DNA from: an uncultured Candidatus Poseidoniales archaeon
GTDB taxonomy: Archaea; Thermoplasmatota; Poseidoniia; Poseidoniales; Thalassarchaeaceae
DNA: 36,917 nt
Assembly: GCA_902511005.1 (NCBI GenBank)
Contig: CABXDN010000011.1
Span: 1 to 36,917 of the forward strand
Reading direction: 5' to 3'
In this document: positions 17,819-26,223 of the stretch, one piece after another
Layout of the letters: every line of letters starts with the position of its first letter
Position numbering within the stretch: position 1 is the stretch's first letter
The notes under the pieces: generated by a model
What the model was told of the DNA's origin: nothing
What the model saw: only the letters and a program-made list of their open reading frames with translations
Databases searched by the model: none
Program-made: the position numbers and the translations under genes

Positions 17819-19930
17819 TCACGGCCTCTGTGAGTCAACACCCCAAAGGCGATTTGCTATGATTACAATAAATGATAACAAAAAGAATACGAATAATACT
17901 GTTTGGATAGTAGACTGCCAATATGGTTCAACAGTAATACTAGGATTTATTTCAATCGTACCATTTTGATTAGCATTTTCGCTACTCCACTGAAAATAAG
18001 TACTTATGGAATCAGAATTTATTAACTCATAATTAAGTTCAACATTGAATATACCCGGACCGTTCGAGTTTGCCGCAGGGACCCCTATGAAGGGCCCACA
18101 TTGATTATTGACACAAAACTGACCTGCTGCGGGAGATGCTCTTGTATTCTGTAATATTGCAGAAAATAAGACTGAATTGCCCTCAACTAATTTCCCTTCA
18201 TGATTAGTAGATAATATTTCGATATTTACGCCAACATTAGGTGAAATAGCTAGCCCAAATGCTAGATTTTGATGATTACTAGAGGAATCATAAGAATCTA
18301 TACTAAATACATGAGTGCCAGAGTCAAATGGTCCAAGTACCATTTTATCTATTATTTCCATAGAAACATTCTCGACAATTACCACATCATCTATTGTCAG
18401 TGACCATGAAGTATCTTCAATAGCGTCTAAGTCGTCAAAAGATTGAGATAAAGAAATAATAATTGAATCACCATTTCTTGCAAGATTTGTCGAGGATATG
18501 GAATTATTGTTAATTATTAAATCTGGAACTATTGTAGGGCCGATTCCGTCAAGAACTAGAATTTGCCATTGTCTATTTAGGGTATTACCGGCATTATCTG
18601 AAACTGATAGATTAATCGACCAAGAAGTCTGATTCTTAGATAAATGTCTCTCAGACAGATTAAGATGCATACCATTGACATCTTCATTTTGATAGAAGAC
18701 ATCTGAAAAATCCAGATTATCTTTACTATTATGATAATAATTTGAAGTCTTATCGGAGACTATTGTAATGTCAGTAGGGAGTTCTGAATTTGGGTCATTG
18801 GCAGTAATATTAAATGAAACAAAAGTGTCTGACCTAATACTGAATATATCATCATTAGAGTCTAGAATAATTGTTTCACCTGTTTGATCGATATAAGAAA
18901 TTACTGAGTCCCAAATCGGGAATACAGAATCAATAACTATGTTTTCATACCAAGTACTTGTTGAGTTAAACCAATCCTTACAGTGCATAACAATACTCGC
19001 AACTTGCCCACCTAAAAAACCATAATCTTCAGGTGAGAAATTAAATTTATCTCCATAATATATCTCAACAAGTGTCCCGTTATTAGACAGTGTCCACCAT
19101 TGCTGATTAGTATCTAAAGTACTATCCTCGCAAACACCATTATAATTTGTGGGACTAGTAAGTGGAATCATTGATCCGGACGATTCTCTGAAACCCAGAG
19201 CATTGGGTGGAGAATTAGGAGATATTGTAACCCTAATATTACTTGCAACATTTGCCTCCGAACGATTTACGAAGAAGTTTCCAGGTTCGCCTTCGATAAT
19301 TTCTTCCATTGCACTGTAAGTATATTCCCAATCAGAGGGTAAGATAATATTCAGTGGTATTTCTTCTACTAGAGAACCAAATCTTGGAAAATCTAAAATT
19401 CTAGTTATTCTATTATCAGATAATCCAATTAATTCAGCGGACTCGTCCCACCCCCATTCGGTATCATTAGATTCAATAGAGCCTAATGATACAGGGTAAG
19501 TTACTAAATTAATCCCATTTACAGCATATAGTGGATTATAATCGAATATACAACAACCGCCAACTTCTGAATTGGTCCAATTTCTCTCTAGACGAAATAT
19601 ATTGTCAAAAGAAATCGATTCATTCAAATCTATTAATCCATCTGAATTACCTAAATGGATATCTATTTGTGCTCTCAATCCTAGTTCAGGGTTATCAAGT
19701 AGTTCAGTTCCAATTTGATCTGAAAGAGTAATTGATAATTCCCAAGTTGAATTGAACTGAGAATTAGAGAATATATCATCATGAATAATGAATTTAGAAT
19801 ACCCATTTATCGAGTGCGAGGGGTTTTCATCGTTTATTGCATCATCACTGTCAGCACTAACATTCATACTTAAAATACTTATCAAAATTAGTGAAACAAG
19901 GAAAAGAGATTTACATTTATTTTGATTCAT
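17819..19930 (-). CDS. Large surface protein with signal peptide and C-terminal membrane anchor
   Basis: About 703 residues from ATG 19930 (MNQNKCKSLFLVSLILIS), with GAGGTGA placed four bases upstream. A signal peptide ends near NVSADSDD. The body is acidic, rich in Ser, Asn and Thr with many N-glycosylation sequons. It contains repeated beta-sandwich-like motifs: SDNAGNTLNRQWQILVLDG and VSFNITANDPNSELP have the look of Ig/cadherin-like domains. One transmembrane helix (TVLFVFFLLSFIVIIANRL) lies 12 residues from the C-terminus, giving a large extracellular part and a tiny tail. Cys pairs such as GGCCIF and CVNNQCGPF suggest disulfides. This is the usual plan of archaeal cell-surface proteins of unknown ligand. 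Confidence 0.82.
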   Translation of the reverse strand: MNQNKCKSLFLVSLILISILSMNVSADSDDAINDENPSHSINGYSKFIIHDDIFSNSQFNSTWELSITLSDQIGTELLDNPELGLRAQIDIHLGNSDGLIDLNESISFDNIFRLERNWTNSEVGGCCIFDYNPLYAVNGINLVTYPVSLGSIESNDTEWGWDESAELIGLSDNRITRILDFPRFGSLVEEIPLNIILPSDWEYTYSAMEEIIEGEPGNFFVNRSEANVASNIRVTISPNSPPNALGFRESSGSMIPLTSPTNYNGVCEDSTLDTNQQWWTLSNNGTLVEIYYGDKFNFSPEDYGFLGGQVASIVMHCKDWFNSTSTWYENIVIDSVFPIWDSVISYIDQTGETIILDSNDDIFSIRSDTFVSFNITANDPNSELPTDITIVSDKTSNYYHNSKDNLDFSDVFYQNEDVNGMHLNLSERHLSKNQTSWSINLSVSDNAGNTLNRQWQILVLDGIGPTIVPDLIINNNSISSTNLARNGDSIIISLSQSFDDLDAIEDTSWSLTIDDVVIVENVSMEIIDKMVLGPFDSGTHVFSIDSYDSSSNHQNLAFGLAISPNVGVNIEILSTNHEGKLVEGNSVLFSAILQNTRASPAAGQFCVNNQCGPFIGVPAANSNGPGIFNVELNYELINSDSISTYFQWSSENANQNGTIEINPSITVEPYWQSTIQTVLFVFFLLSFIVIIANRLWGVDSQRP

Positions 19931-19940
19931 TGTCTCACCT

Positions 19941-20945
19941 CTAAGAGTCATTGTGAATAATTGAAGAACCCATGTCATCTATAATCAAAGGAATCATTCT
20001 ATAATTCGATGAGAATTCTAATTCTAATTTCTGGCGAGTTGTAAGGTCACCATGGACCAAGAAAAAGCCACCTCCACCTGCCCCTAGAAGTTTAGCGCCT
20101 GTAGCACCAGTAGAAATTATTCGTTCGTACATTCGATCAAGAAAGTCATTACTAACTGATTTAGAGATTCCTCTTTTCATACCCCATGCCTCATTAAGCA
20201 AAGCCCCTAATTTTGATAAATCTCCTGAATTAATATAATTACTAGCTTCATCTGCTTGTTCACGTATCCGTAAGAGGTTCTCAATAGCAGATTTTCCCTC
20301 ATTAACTGAATTTGAAAGAACTGATGATGCAGAGCGACTTTTTCCAGTGAATATTAATGTGAACTCCTCAGAAATTCTTAAGCGAATACTTTCAGAAATT
20401 TCTATTGGTTCAACTAAAACATCACCATTTTGACAAAAATTTATAGTGTTTATTCCGCCAAAAGAAGCAGCATACTGATCTTGTCTACCGATTGGTTGAC
20501 CAAGTATGTCAATTTCTATTTGACACGCTTCAGAGGCCAACTGAGAGGCAGAAACAGACCTGCCTGCAAAACAGTGAAGAGCGTTAAGTAAACCTACAGT
20601 AACAGAAGAAGATGAGCCTAATCCAGTACCACGCGAGGGAATATCTGCGATTGTAGTTATCTCAACTCCGGAAGTTACTCCTGTCATACGCATAGATTCG
20701 CGTACCAATTCATGCTCGAGATCTTCAAAGTTATCCACTATTTCTAATTTTGAATAAGATACTCTAATTCTATTATCAAAACGCTGATTAACAGTCACAT
20801 GAATATATTTTCCTAAGGCAAGTGATGTCACCATTCCGCCATTTTTATGTGCTTTAGAAAACCAATCTGTATCTGTTCCACCACCACAGAAAGAGACTCG
20901 AACTGGTGTCCGACTGATTATCATCAGATAGGTGGGATTATTCAT
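19941..20945 (-). CDS. GHMP-family sugar kinase, HddA-like (heptose 7-phosphate kinase)
   Basis: 334 residues. The GHMP fold is shown by SRTPVRVSFCGGGTD at the N-terminus, the ATP loop PSRGTGLGSSSSVTVG at about 105-120, and the C-terminal motif GAKLLGAGGGGFFL. FCGGGTDTDWF and the central EIDILGQPIGRQDQYAA match the D-glycero-D-manno-heptose 7-phosphate kinase branch rather than galactokinase or mevalonate kinase. The product would feed nucleotide-activated heptose for surface glycans. The stop lies 10 bases before the start of the surface-protein gene on the same strand, so co-expression is likely. The true sugar substrate is uncertain: fucose or other aldose kinases share this fold. An inner ATG at 20924 (MIISRTPV) is a plausible alternative start. 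Confidence 0.8.
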   Translation of the reverse strand: MNNPTYLMIISRTPVRVSFCGGGTDTDWFSKAHKNGGMVTSLALGKYIHVTVNQRFDNRIRVSYSKLEIVDNFEDLEHELVRESMRMTGVTSGVEITTIADIPSRGTGLGSSSSVTVGLLNALHCFAGRSVSASQLASEACQIEIDILGQPIGRQDQYAASFGGINTINFCQNGDVLVEPIEISESIRLRISEEFTLIFTGKSRSASSVLSNSVNEGKSAIENLLRIREQADEASNYINSGDLSKLGALLNEAWGMKRGISKSVSNDFLDRMYERIISTGATGAKLLGAGGGGFFLVHGDLTTRQKLELEFSSNYRMIPLIIDDMGSSIIHNDS

Positions 20946-21034
20946 TACTCATCAAGACAGCGGAATACGGGCATCAAAGGTTATCTTCCGAGGGCAATGC
21001 ATATGACCAAGATATCTCACGACAGGATAGAGGA

Positions 21035-21970
21035 ATGAGCATGGGCGACCTTATTACAATGGATGATCTTACTAACAAAGAGATATTACAAATTCTTAAG
21101 GAAGCGAATACTCTTTTGCCTGTCGCGAGAGGAGAAACATACCTACCATTACTACAAGGTAAAGTATTAGGGAACCTTTTCTTTGAAAATTCAACACGTA
21201 CAAGAATGTCATTTGAAACTGCAATGAAAAGACTTGGAGGAGAAGTAATTAATCTGAGTTCAATTGGTTCTTCGGTGGCTAAGGGAGAGACTCTTTATGA
21301 CACCATGCAAATGGTTGATGGCTATACAGATATTGCAGTAATAAGGCATCCTAACCAAGGGGCCGCACAATACAGTGCAGATGCAGTTAGTATTCCTATT
21401 TTGAATGCAGGAGATGGAGCCGGCAATCATCCAACTCAAACAATGCTTGATTTATTTACAATTCACGAGGCGCATGGAAGTTTAGAGGGGTTAAATGTCA
21501 TGATGGTAGGGGATCTTAGATACGGTAGAACTACTCATAGCCTATCTCATGCTCTTGTAAGATTTGGCGCCGAACTTACTTTAGTTTCTCCAGAATCATT
21601 GAAAATGCCAGCAGAGATTGTTTCAGATCTTAAGAATCATGGAGCCGAGGTCACTGAAACTGAAGAAATGGCATCTTCTATTGGTTCTGCTGATGTAATC
21701 TATATGACTAGGATTCAGAAAGAGAGATTTCCCGACGAAGACGAATATAACAAAGTTGCAGGTGTGTATAAACTAGATGCCAGCGATATTTCTGAAGCAA
21801 AAGCTGAGATGATTGTTATGCATCCATTACCACGAGTGAATGAATTACATGCCAGCGTCGATTCAACAAAACATGCAAGATATTTTCAACAGGCATTCAA
21901 TGGAGTTCCGACTAGAATGGCTTTGTTATGCAGGGGACTGGGGATTAAAGTACCAAAGAAGGTGAAATAA
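21035..21970 (+). CDS. pyrB: Aspartate carbamoyltransferase, catalytic subunit
   Basis: Condenses carbamoyl phosphate with aspartate, the first committed step of pyrimidine synthesis. 311 residues. The carbamoyl-phosphate site is FENSTRTRMSFE at about 50-61, followed by the swinging-loop SVAKGETLYDT, and later HPLPRVNEL. The aspartate-side segment is LRYGRTTHSL. ATG 21035 follows AGGATAGAGGA; ATG 21041 is an alternative. The regulatory gene pyrI begins at the next base after the stop, the usual archaeal pair. Ornithine carbamoyltransferase is ruled out by the aspartate-type loop and the pyrI partner. Confidence 0.96.
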   Translation: MSMGDLITMDDLTNKEILQILKEANTLLPVARGETYLPLLQGKVLGNLFFENSTRTRMSFETAMKRLGGEVINLSSIGSSVAKGETLYDTMQMVDGYTDIAVIRHPNQGAAQYSADAVSIPILNAGDGAGNHPTQTMLDLFTIHEAHGSLEGLNVMMVGDLRYGRTTHSLSHALVRFGAELTLVSPESLKMPAEIVSDLKNHGAEVTETEEMASSIGSADVIYMTRIQKERFPDEDEYNKVAGVYKLDASDISEAKAEMIVMHPLPRVNELHASVDSTKHARYFQQAFNGVPTRMALLCRGLGIKVPKKVK

Positions 21971-22438
21971 TTGAGTGAAATGAGACGTGTTACCGCAATA
22001 TGCAATGGTACAGCAATAGACCATATTCCCTCAGGACATGCTTTGCAAGTATTGAAAATGCTGAGATTCGATGTAGGCAGATCTAACCCGATTTCGATGG
22101 TAATGAATGTACCAAGCGGTAAAATGGGGAGAAAAGATGTGCTGAAAATTGAAGATAGAGAATTAAATCAAGAAGAACTAGATCGATTAGCATTAATTGC
22201 ACCCAAAGCATCTGTTGCAATAATAAGGAATTATAGTGTTGCAGAAAAAAGAACTATCGAACTAGGTTCAGAATTAATAAATATTGTAAAATGTTCATTT
22301 TCAAACTGTATCACTCAAAATGATCGCGAACCTCTGCCACATAAATTAAAAATTGTATCTTCTGAACCCATGGAAATACGATGTTCATACTGTGGGAAAA
22401 ATCAAGATATCGATGAAATTGTAGACTATATCATTTAA
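21971..22438 (+). CDS. pyrI: Aspartate carbamoyltransferase, regulatory subunit
   Basis: 155 residues. The N-terminal allosteric domain (about 1-100) has AICNGTAIDHIPSGHALQVL, which binds nucleotide effectors in the family. The C-terminal zinc domain has four Cys as CSFSNC and, 25-30 residues on, CSYC. The TTG at 21971 has AAGGTGA five bases upstream and is the likely start; ATG 21980 would be too far from it. Translation is probably coupled to pyrB. The TAA stop shares four bases (TTAA) with the convergent stop of the tRNA thiolase gene. Confidence 0.95.
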   Translation: MSEMRRVTAICNGTAIDHIPSGHALQVLKMLRFDVGRSNPISMVMNVPSGKMGRKDVLKIEDRELNQEELDRLALIAPKASVAIIRNYSVAEKRTIELGSELINIVKCSFSNCITQNDREPLPHKLKIVSSEPMEIRCSYCGKNQDIDEIVDYII

Positions 22439-23430
22439 TTTTCTTGTAACCACCGTTTCATAGTGCAGGCTTGACATATTTCCCTACTTGTCACCTCACC
22501 ACACTCTTGGCATTTCCTTATCTCTGATTTTATAGGATTAATCTCCCTATGCATAGCACGTATCTGATCTAAAGAGTGTAAAAGTCCATGACGAGAACCA
22601 GGAGTAATCGTTTCCATATCTGCAATAATTCCACGACTTAGTTGGCGCATAGCCCCTGGTGCATGCGGGCAGTCTCCATGATGGATAGGCAAACCGGCAT
22701 AAATTGCATGAGCATGAATCTCTTGTTCAGGTATCCAGCGTAATGGGACGACTCTAGGCGCAAGCCCTTCTATCGGGGCGTCTGTATGCGGCGCTAATCT
22801 TACAGATCTCTCAATGTTGCCCTTTTGGAAATTCATAATTATCGATTGAGCCATATCATCTAGATTATGCCCTAATGCCATAATGTCTGCATTAACTTTT
22901 TGTGCCAAAGCATTGATTCCCTGTCTCCTAAATACACCACAGTATGAACAAGGCATCATTCCTTTAGCATCTGGATTATTCTCACCTATTATTGGCATTT
23001 TTTTAACTACATTATCCATTCTATCATAACCAATATCTTCGTATGATAGAGTCTCAAACTGAATATCAAGAGATTCTGCAAGTTCCCGAGCTAATTCTAA
23101 GGAAGGTGAACGGTATCCATCAATTCCTTCATCTATACAACCAGATATGATTTCTACATCTCTTCTACGACCAATGATATCGACCAACATGCTCAATAAT
23201 ACAGCGGAATCTTTTCCGCCAGATATGGCAACAAAAATTCGGAAAGGTGAACCGTCAGAATGGCGAGCATCCTTTGGTAAATTAATCTGTGAACGTATTT
23301 CCTTGGCCACCCTTTTCCTTATAGAAGATGCAAGATGTTTTCCACATAAATGTTGACCACTATACTCTTGAAAAAGAATGGAGGTATCTTTACATTGACT
23401 ACAAGATAGCACTGATAGAGCCCCACTCAT
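22435..23430 (-). CDS. tRNA 2-thiouridine synthetase, TtuA/Ncs6 family
   Basis: 331 residues. A PP-loop ATPase that adenylates and thiolates tRNA uridine: wobble U34 in Ncs6/NcsA, U54 in TtuA. Domains in order: N-terminal zinc finger (CSQC ... CGKH), PP-loop SGGKDSA at about 70-76, the central catalytic/cluster Cys in MPCSYCGVFRR at about 160, DIMALGHNLDDMAQ, and a C-terminal zinc ribbon (CQECG ... CQAC). Which tRNA position is modified cannot be told from sequence alone. With trhO and thrS it is one of three tRNA-related genes in the window. Its stop codon overlaps that of pyrI. Confidence 0.88.
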   Translation of the reverse strand: MSGALSVLSCSQCKDTSILFQEYSGQHLCGKHLASSIRKRVAKEIRSQINLPKDARHSDGSPFRIFVAISGGKDSAVLLSMLVDIIGRRRDVEIISGCIDEGIDGYRSPSLELARELAESLDIQFETLSYEDIGYDRMDNVVKKMPIIGENNPDAKGMMPCSYCGVFRRQGINALAQKVNADIMALGHNLDDMAQSIIMNFQKGNIERSVRLAPHTDAPIEGLAPRVVPLRWIPEQEIHAHAIYAGLPIHHGDCPHAPGAMRQLSRGIIADMETITPGSRHGLLHSLDQIRAMHREINPIKSEIRKCQECGEVTSREICQACTMKRWLQEN

Positions 23431-23523
23431 AATGGGTCGTCAAGGATTCTGCGCTTGAACCCAACGAGTGAAGAGGTAGTGAATAAGCGATGATTTGATG
23501 ACCTAGATGCTCTTGAGATAATT

Positions 23524-23760
23524 ATGTTTGAAGGCGGCCCATTGCCAAATCAGCACGAAAATAAGGGTGAAAGTTTCGGCCCTTGGGGACACAGAATTTT
23601 ATCTGTACTCGTACTTATAATAATATTTTACAGTCAGAATAATATTATGAATATACTCAATGAGATCGGAATTACGAATAATCCGCTCAGAATCATTATA
23701 CAATTTGTGACTATTGTTATTCTATTGGGATTTGGGCATCGTTTACTAAGACGTAATTAA
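23524..23760 (+). CDS. Small two-helix membrane protein, hypothetical
   Basis: 78 residues from ATG 23524. After a polar, Gly/Pro-containing N-terminus there are two hydrophobic segments, about 26-45 (LSVLVLIIIFYSQNNIM) and 55-73 (LRIIIQFVTIVILLGFG), and a basic end (HRLLRRN), consistent with an inner-membrane hairpin. It lies between the divergent thiolase gene and a membrane protein gene whose stop is the very next base. No family is recognised and no Shine-Dalgarno is visible. The 93-base upstream gap is enough for a promoter, but coding status is only moderately supported. Confidence 0.45.
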   Translation: MFEGGPLPNQHENKGESFGPWGHRILSVLVLIIIFYSQNNIMNILNEIGITNNPLRIIIQFVTIVILLGFGHRLLRRN

Positions 23761-24954
23761 TCAACCACGAATTTTAGAAAGTCCAGTTTCAATAAAGCCA
23801 GTAATTCTCTGCCAAGGGATAACAAATCTACCACCTGCTACAACAATCATGAATAATGATGCTGAAATAACTTTACCATAAGTCAATTGTAATTCCAATG
23901 ATTCTTTGACTTGTCCTGACCATTGAGAACCCTCCAGAACTGCAACAAAGGAAATCAAAAAGTCATCAAATTCGAGAGCTAGGGCCGTAGTTATAGCGAC
24001 TACAGTGATTATACTAAATAAATGAGCCATATGGCCATTTATGAGGTTATTAAACTGATTAACATATTCTGGATCTCTTTTGGACGCTTCCGGAAGAATA
24101 GATGCATATTCTAAATTTGTAATTACAGCTAATCCAGATTCTAAGAATAATAATAATAATATTGCTACTGTCAATAAATCAAATGCTAAAGGAGATATTA
24201 GCCCTCCATATAATGTCGCCTCACCTATTTGAGCTGAAAGTGGTTGGAGACCTACGTCAACAGCAGTAGTAACGCCTTCAAATGTTAACATAGCATGTAT
24301 TCCAATTACTATCAAGAAATAACTTGTAGCCCATGTAATCATTCTCTTCGAAAGACTCCATATTCCTATCAAACCTGCGAGTATTGGGGCAAAAACAATT
24401 CCGAGAAATACTAATTCGAAAAAGAATTCTAATGGGGCAAATACGAGATTTATATGATTAAACTTATCTTCATTTTGACCGAATGGAAGATAAAAACCTT
24501 GTGTAACTATGCCGATTAGCCAAGATACAAGAAAAGGAAGGAGAAACCAAGCAGCCATTAAGCCAGAAAATACTCTCTTAATCAATAATTGTAATTTTTC
24601 TCCACGAGTTAGTATAACGACCCATGATCCAGTAATGATAAAACAAAGTATAACAGGTACAGTAAATGTGTCAAAACCAGTTTCATTGACTCCCGTAAGG
24701 AGATCTGGGATTACAGTATCCCCATTAGATTTCATCCAAGCAATTCCTCGAGTATGTTCATATGATGGGCACCAACCTTCTGGGCCTGAATTTGCAACAA
24801 ACTGTCCGGAGCAAGAACCGAATAACTCATTCATTTTACGCATTATTAGCAAAAGAGACATGGTTGAAATTATTTGTAAAAGAAGTACCTGCCAACGTAA
24901 ACGTAACTTCGAAATATGAAGTGTTTTAGATTCAGGGACTACATCCATAACCAT
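23761..24954 (-). CDS. Polytopic membrane protein of the DUF58 cassette, unknown
   Basis: About 397 residues with roughly eight transmembrane helices, including WQVLLLQIISTMSLLLIM near the start and VISASLFMIVVAGGRFVIPW near the end. Between the first two helices is an extracellular loop with two Cys (GSCSG ... GWCPSY) that could form a disulfide. Start: GTG 24963 sits two bases after GGAGAT, and ATG 24954 lies about 11 bases after GGAG; I use the ATG. Its start is 16 bases after the DUF58 gene on the same strand, so it belongs to that operon. I know no biochemical function; a link to envelope assembly is inferred from its neighbours. Confidence 0.72.
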   Translation of the reverse strand: MVMDVVPESKTLHISKLRLRWQVLLLQIISTMSLLLIMRKMNELFGSCSGQFVANSGPEGWCPSYEHTRGIAWMKSNGDTVIPDLLTGVNETGFDTFTVPVILCFIITGSWVVILTRGEKLQLLIKRVFSGLMAAWFLLPFLVSWLIGIVTQGFYLPFGQNEDKFNHINLVFAPLEFFFELVFLGIVFAPILAGLIGIWSLSKRMITWATSYFLIVIGIHAMLTFEGVTTAVDVGLQPLSAQIGEATLYGGLISPLAFDLLTVAILLLLFLESGLAVITNLEYASILPEASKRDPEYVNQFNNLINGHMAHLFSIITVVAITTALALEFDDFLISFVAVLEGSQWSGQVKESLELQLTYGKVISASLFMIVVAGGRFVIPWQRITGFIETGLSKIRG

Positions 24955-24969
24955 TATTCTCACATCTCC

Positions 24970-26223
24970 TTAAATTGTTCTAACTTGTAATAATGCCTGA
25001 GATAAATCAACACTAGGGGTCCAATCGATTACAATAGCGCCATAACCTGAAAGTGCAGTTAGTCTATTTTGTCTTTCAAGTTTTAAGACTTCATAAGCCA
25101 TTCTTGGGATTCTACTTACCAATCTTTCCAGATCAATACTGCTAGGCGATAAAACAATAACTTCATGACCTTTTCCTGAAAGATTTCGTATAGCTGATAA
25201 CGTTGTACCATCTCCTTCTAGGCTACTAATAATAAAAACAGGCGAACCTCTAGAGATTCTAGGGGAAAGGGCGTTTGTTACTGCTTGTAATGGCATACTG
25301 CCTCTAGATTCTACAGCAGCGAGTTGGCTCAAAACTTTGTAATGCTGTTTATCTCCTGTCTCAGGAGGAAGAAAATCCATTCTTTCACCATATGTAACTA
25401 AAGACACAGAGTCTCTTCTTTTTATGAAATAATTTGCAATTGAAGCCGCCGCAACAGTACCCATCTCCAAAGGATTTTTCAGTACTGTGCCTATTCTAGC
25501 CACGTCCCTAGTGTCAAGAATTATGAAAACATCAGTTACCGCATCTCTAGTCTTCTCATTAACCATTAAATCACCGGTTCGTGCGAAGGCCTTCCAATTA
25601 ATCGAACGAAATGAATCACCAGGAAAGTACTCTCTGAGCGAATAAAACTCCATACCCTGACCAGGAGTTTTTAGAGTAGTAGCTCCAGTATACATTTTAG
25701 GAACATTTGATCGAATTAATGCTTCTTCTACATCCCTAACTTGAGGGAATACTGTGATATCTGAACGATCACTTAGGCTAGTTTCTGAAACGAATAAGTT
25801 GAATGCATTTCGATAACGTATAGATGTTGGACCGATTGTATAATGGCCTCTCAATGGACACCTGACTGTGTAACGAATAGTTGTAGTCTGTCCAGGACCA
25901 AGATTCATACGCATAAGATTGACTCCTTTACGCATTTTCATTTCATGAGGAACGTTATCAAAAACTTCTAGTTGCTGAGTACGACGATATGACTTATTTT
26001 TGACGGTCAAAATAACGTTAATATCATCGCCTTTATACACATTAACTGCTGAAACTTCACGAGTGATTTCTAAATCTGAATGCCCCTCTACCCAGCCATT
26101 TATTGCAATGAAAGAGATAAATGTTAGCCCTATAATCATTAATTGGAAATTAGAAATCATCATACCAATTAATATCAAACTTATACCGCTTGTAAAGAGT
26201 ATAGCTGCCTTACGTGTCCACAT
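24970..26223 (-). CDS. DUF58-domain protein with vWA-like fold
   Basis: About 417 residues from ATG 26223 (MWTRKAAILFTSGIS), with GGAGGT five bases upstream. Two N-terminal transmembrane helices (about 5-45) are followed by a beta-rich region (LTVKNKS ... RCPLRGHYTIGPTSIRYRN). The DUF58 core follows: LREYFPGDSFRSINWKAFAR at about 195-215, then FIILDTRD, a MIDAS-like start of a von Willebrand A fold. DUF58 proteins usually pair with MoxR ATPases and transglutaminase-like or DUF4350 membrane proteins. Here the DUF4350-like gene overlaps its 5' end by 14 bases, while no MoxR gene is present in the window. Function is unproven; a scaffold or metal-dependent adhesion-type role is inferred. Confidence 0.85.
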   Translation of the reverse strand: MWTRKAAILFTSGISLILIGMMISNFQLMIIGLTFISFIAINGWVEGHSDLEITREVSAVNVYKGDDINVILTVKNKSYRRTQQLEVFDNVPHEMKMRKGVNLMRMNLGPGQTTTIRYTVRCPLRGHYTIGPTSIRYRNAFNLFVSETSLSDRSDITVFPQVRDVEEALIRSNVPKMYTGATTLKTPGQGMEFYSLREYFPGDSFRSINWKAFARTGDLMVNEKTRDAVTDVFIILDTRDVARIGTVLKNPLEMGTVAAASIANYFIKRRDSVSLVTYGERMDFLPPETGDKQHYKVLSQLAAVESRGSMPLQAVTNALSPRISRGSPVFIISSLEGDGTTLSAIRNLSGKGHEVIVLSPSSIDLERLVSRIPRMAYEVLKLERQNRLTALSGYGAIVIDWTPSVDLSQALLQVRTI

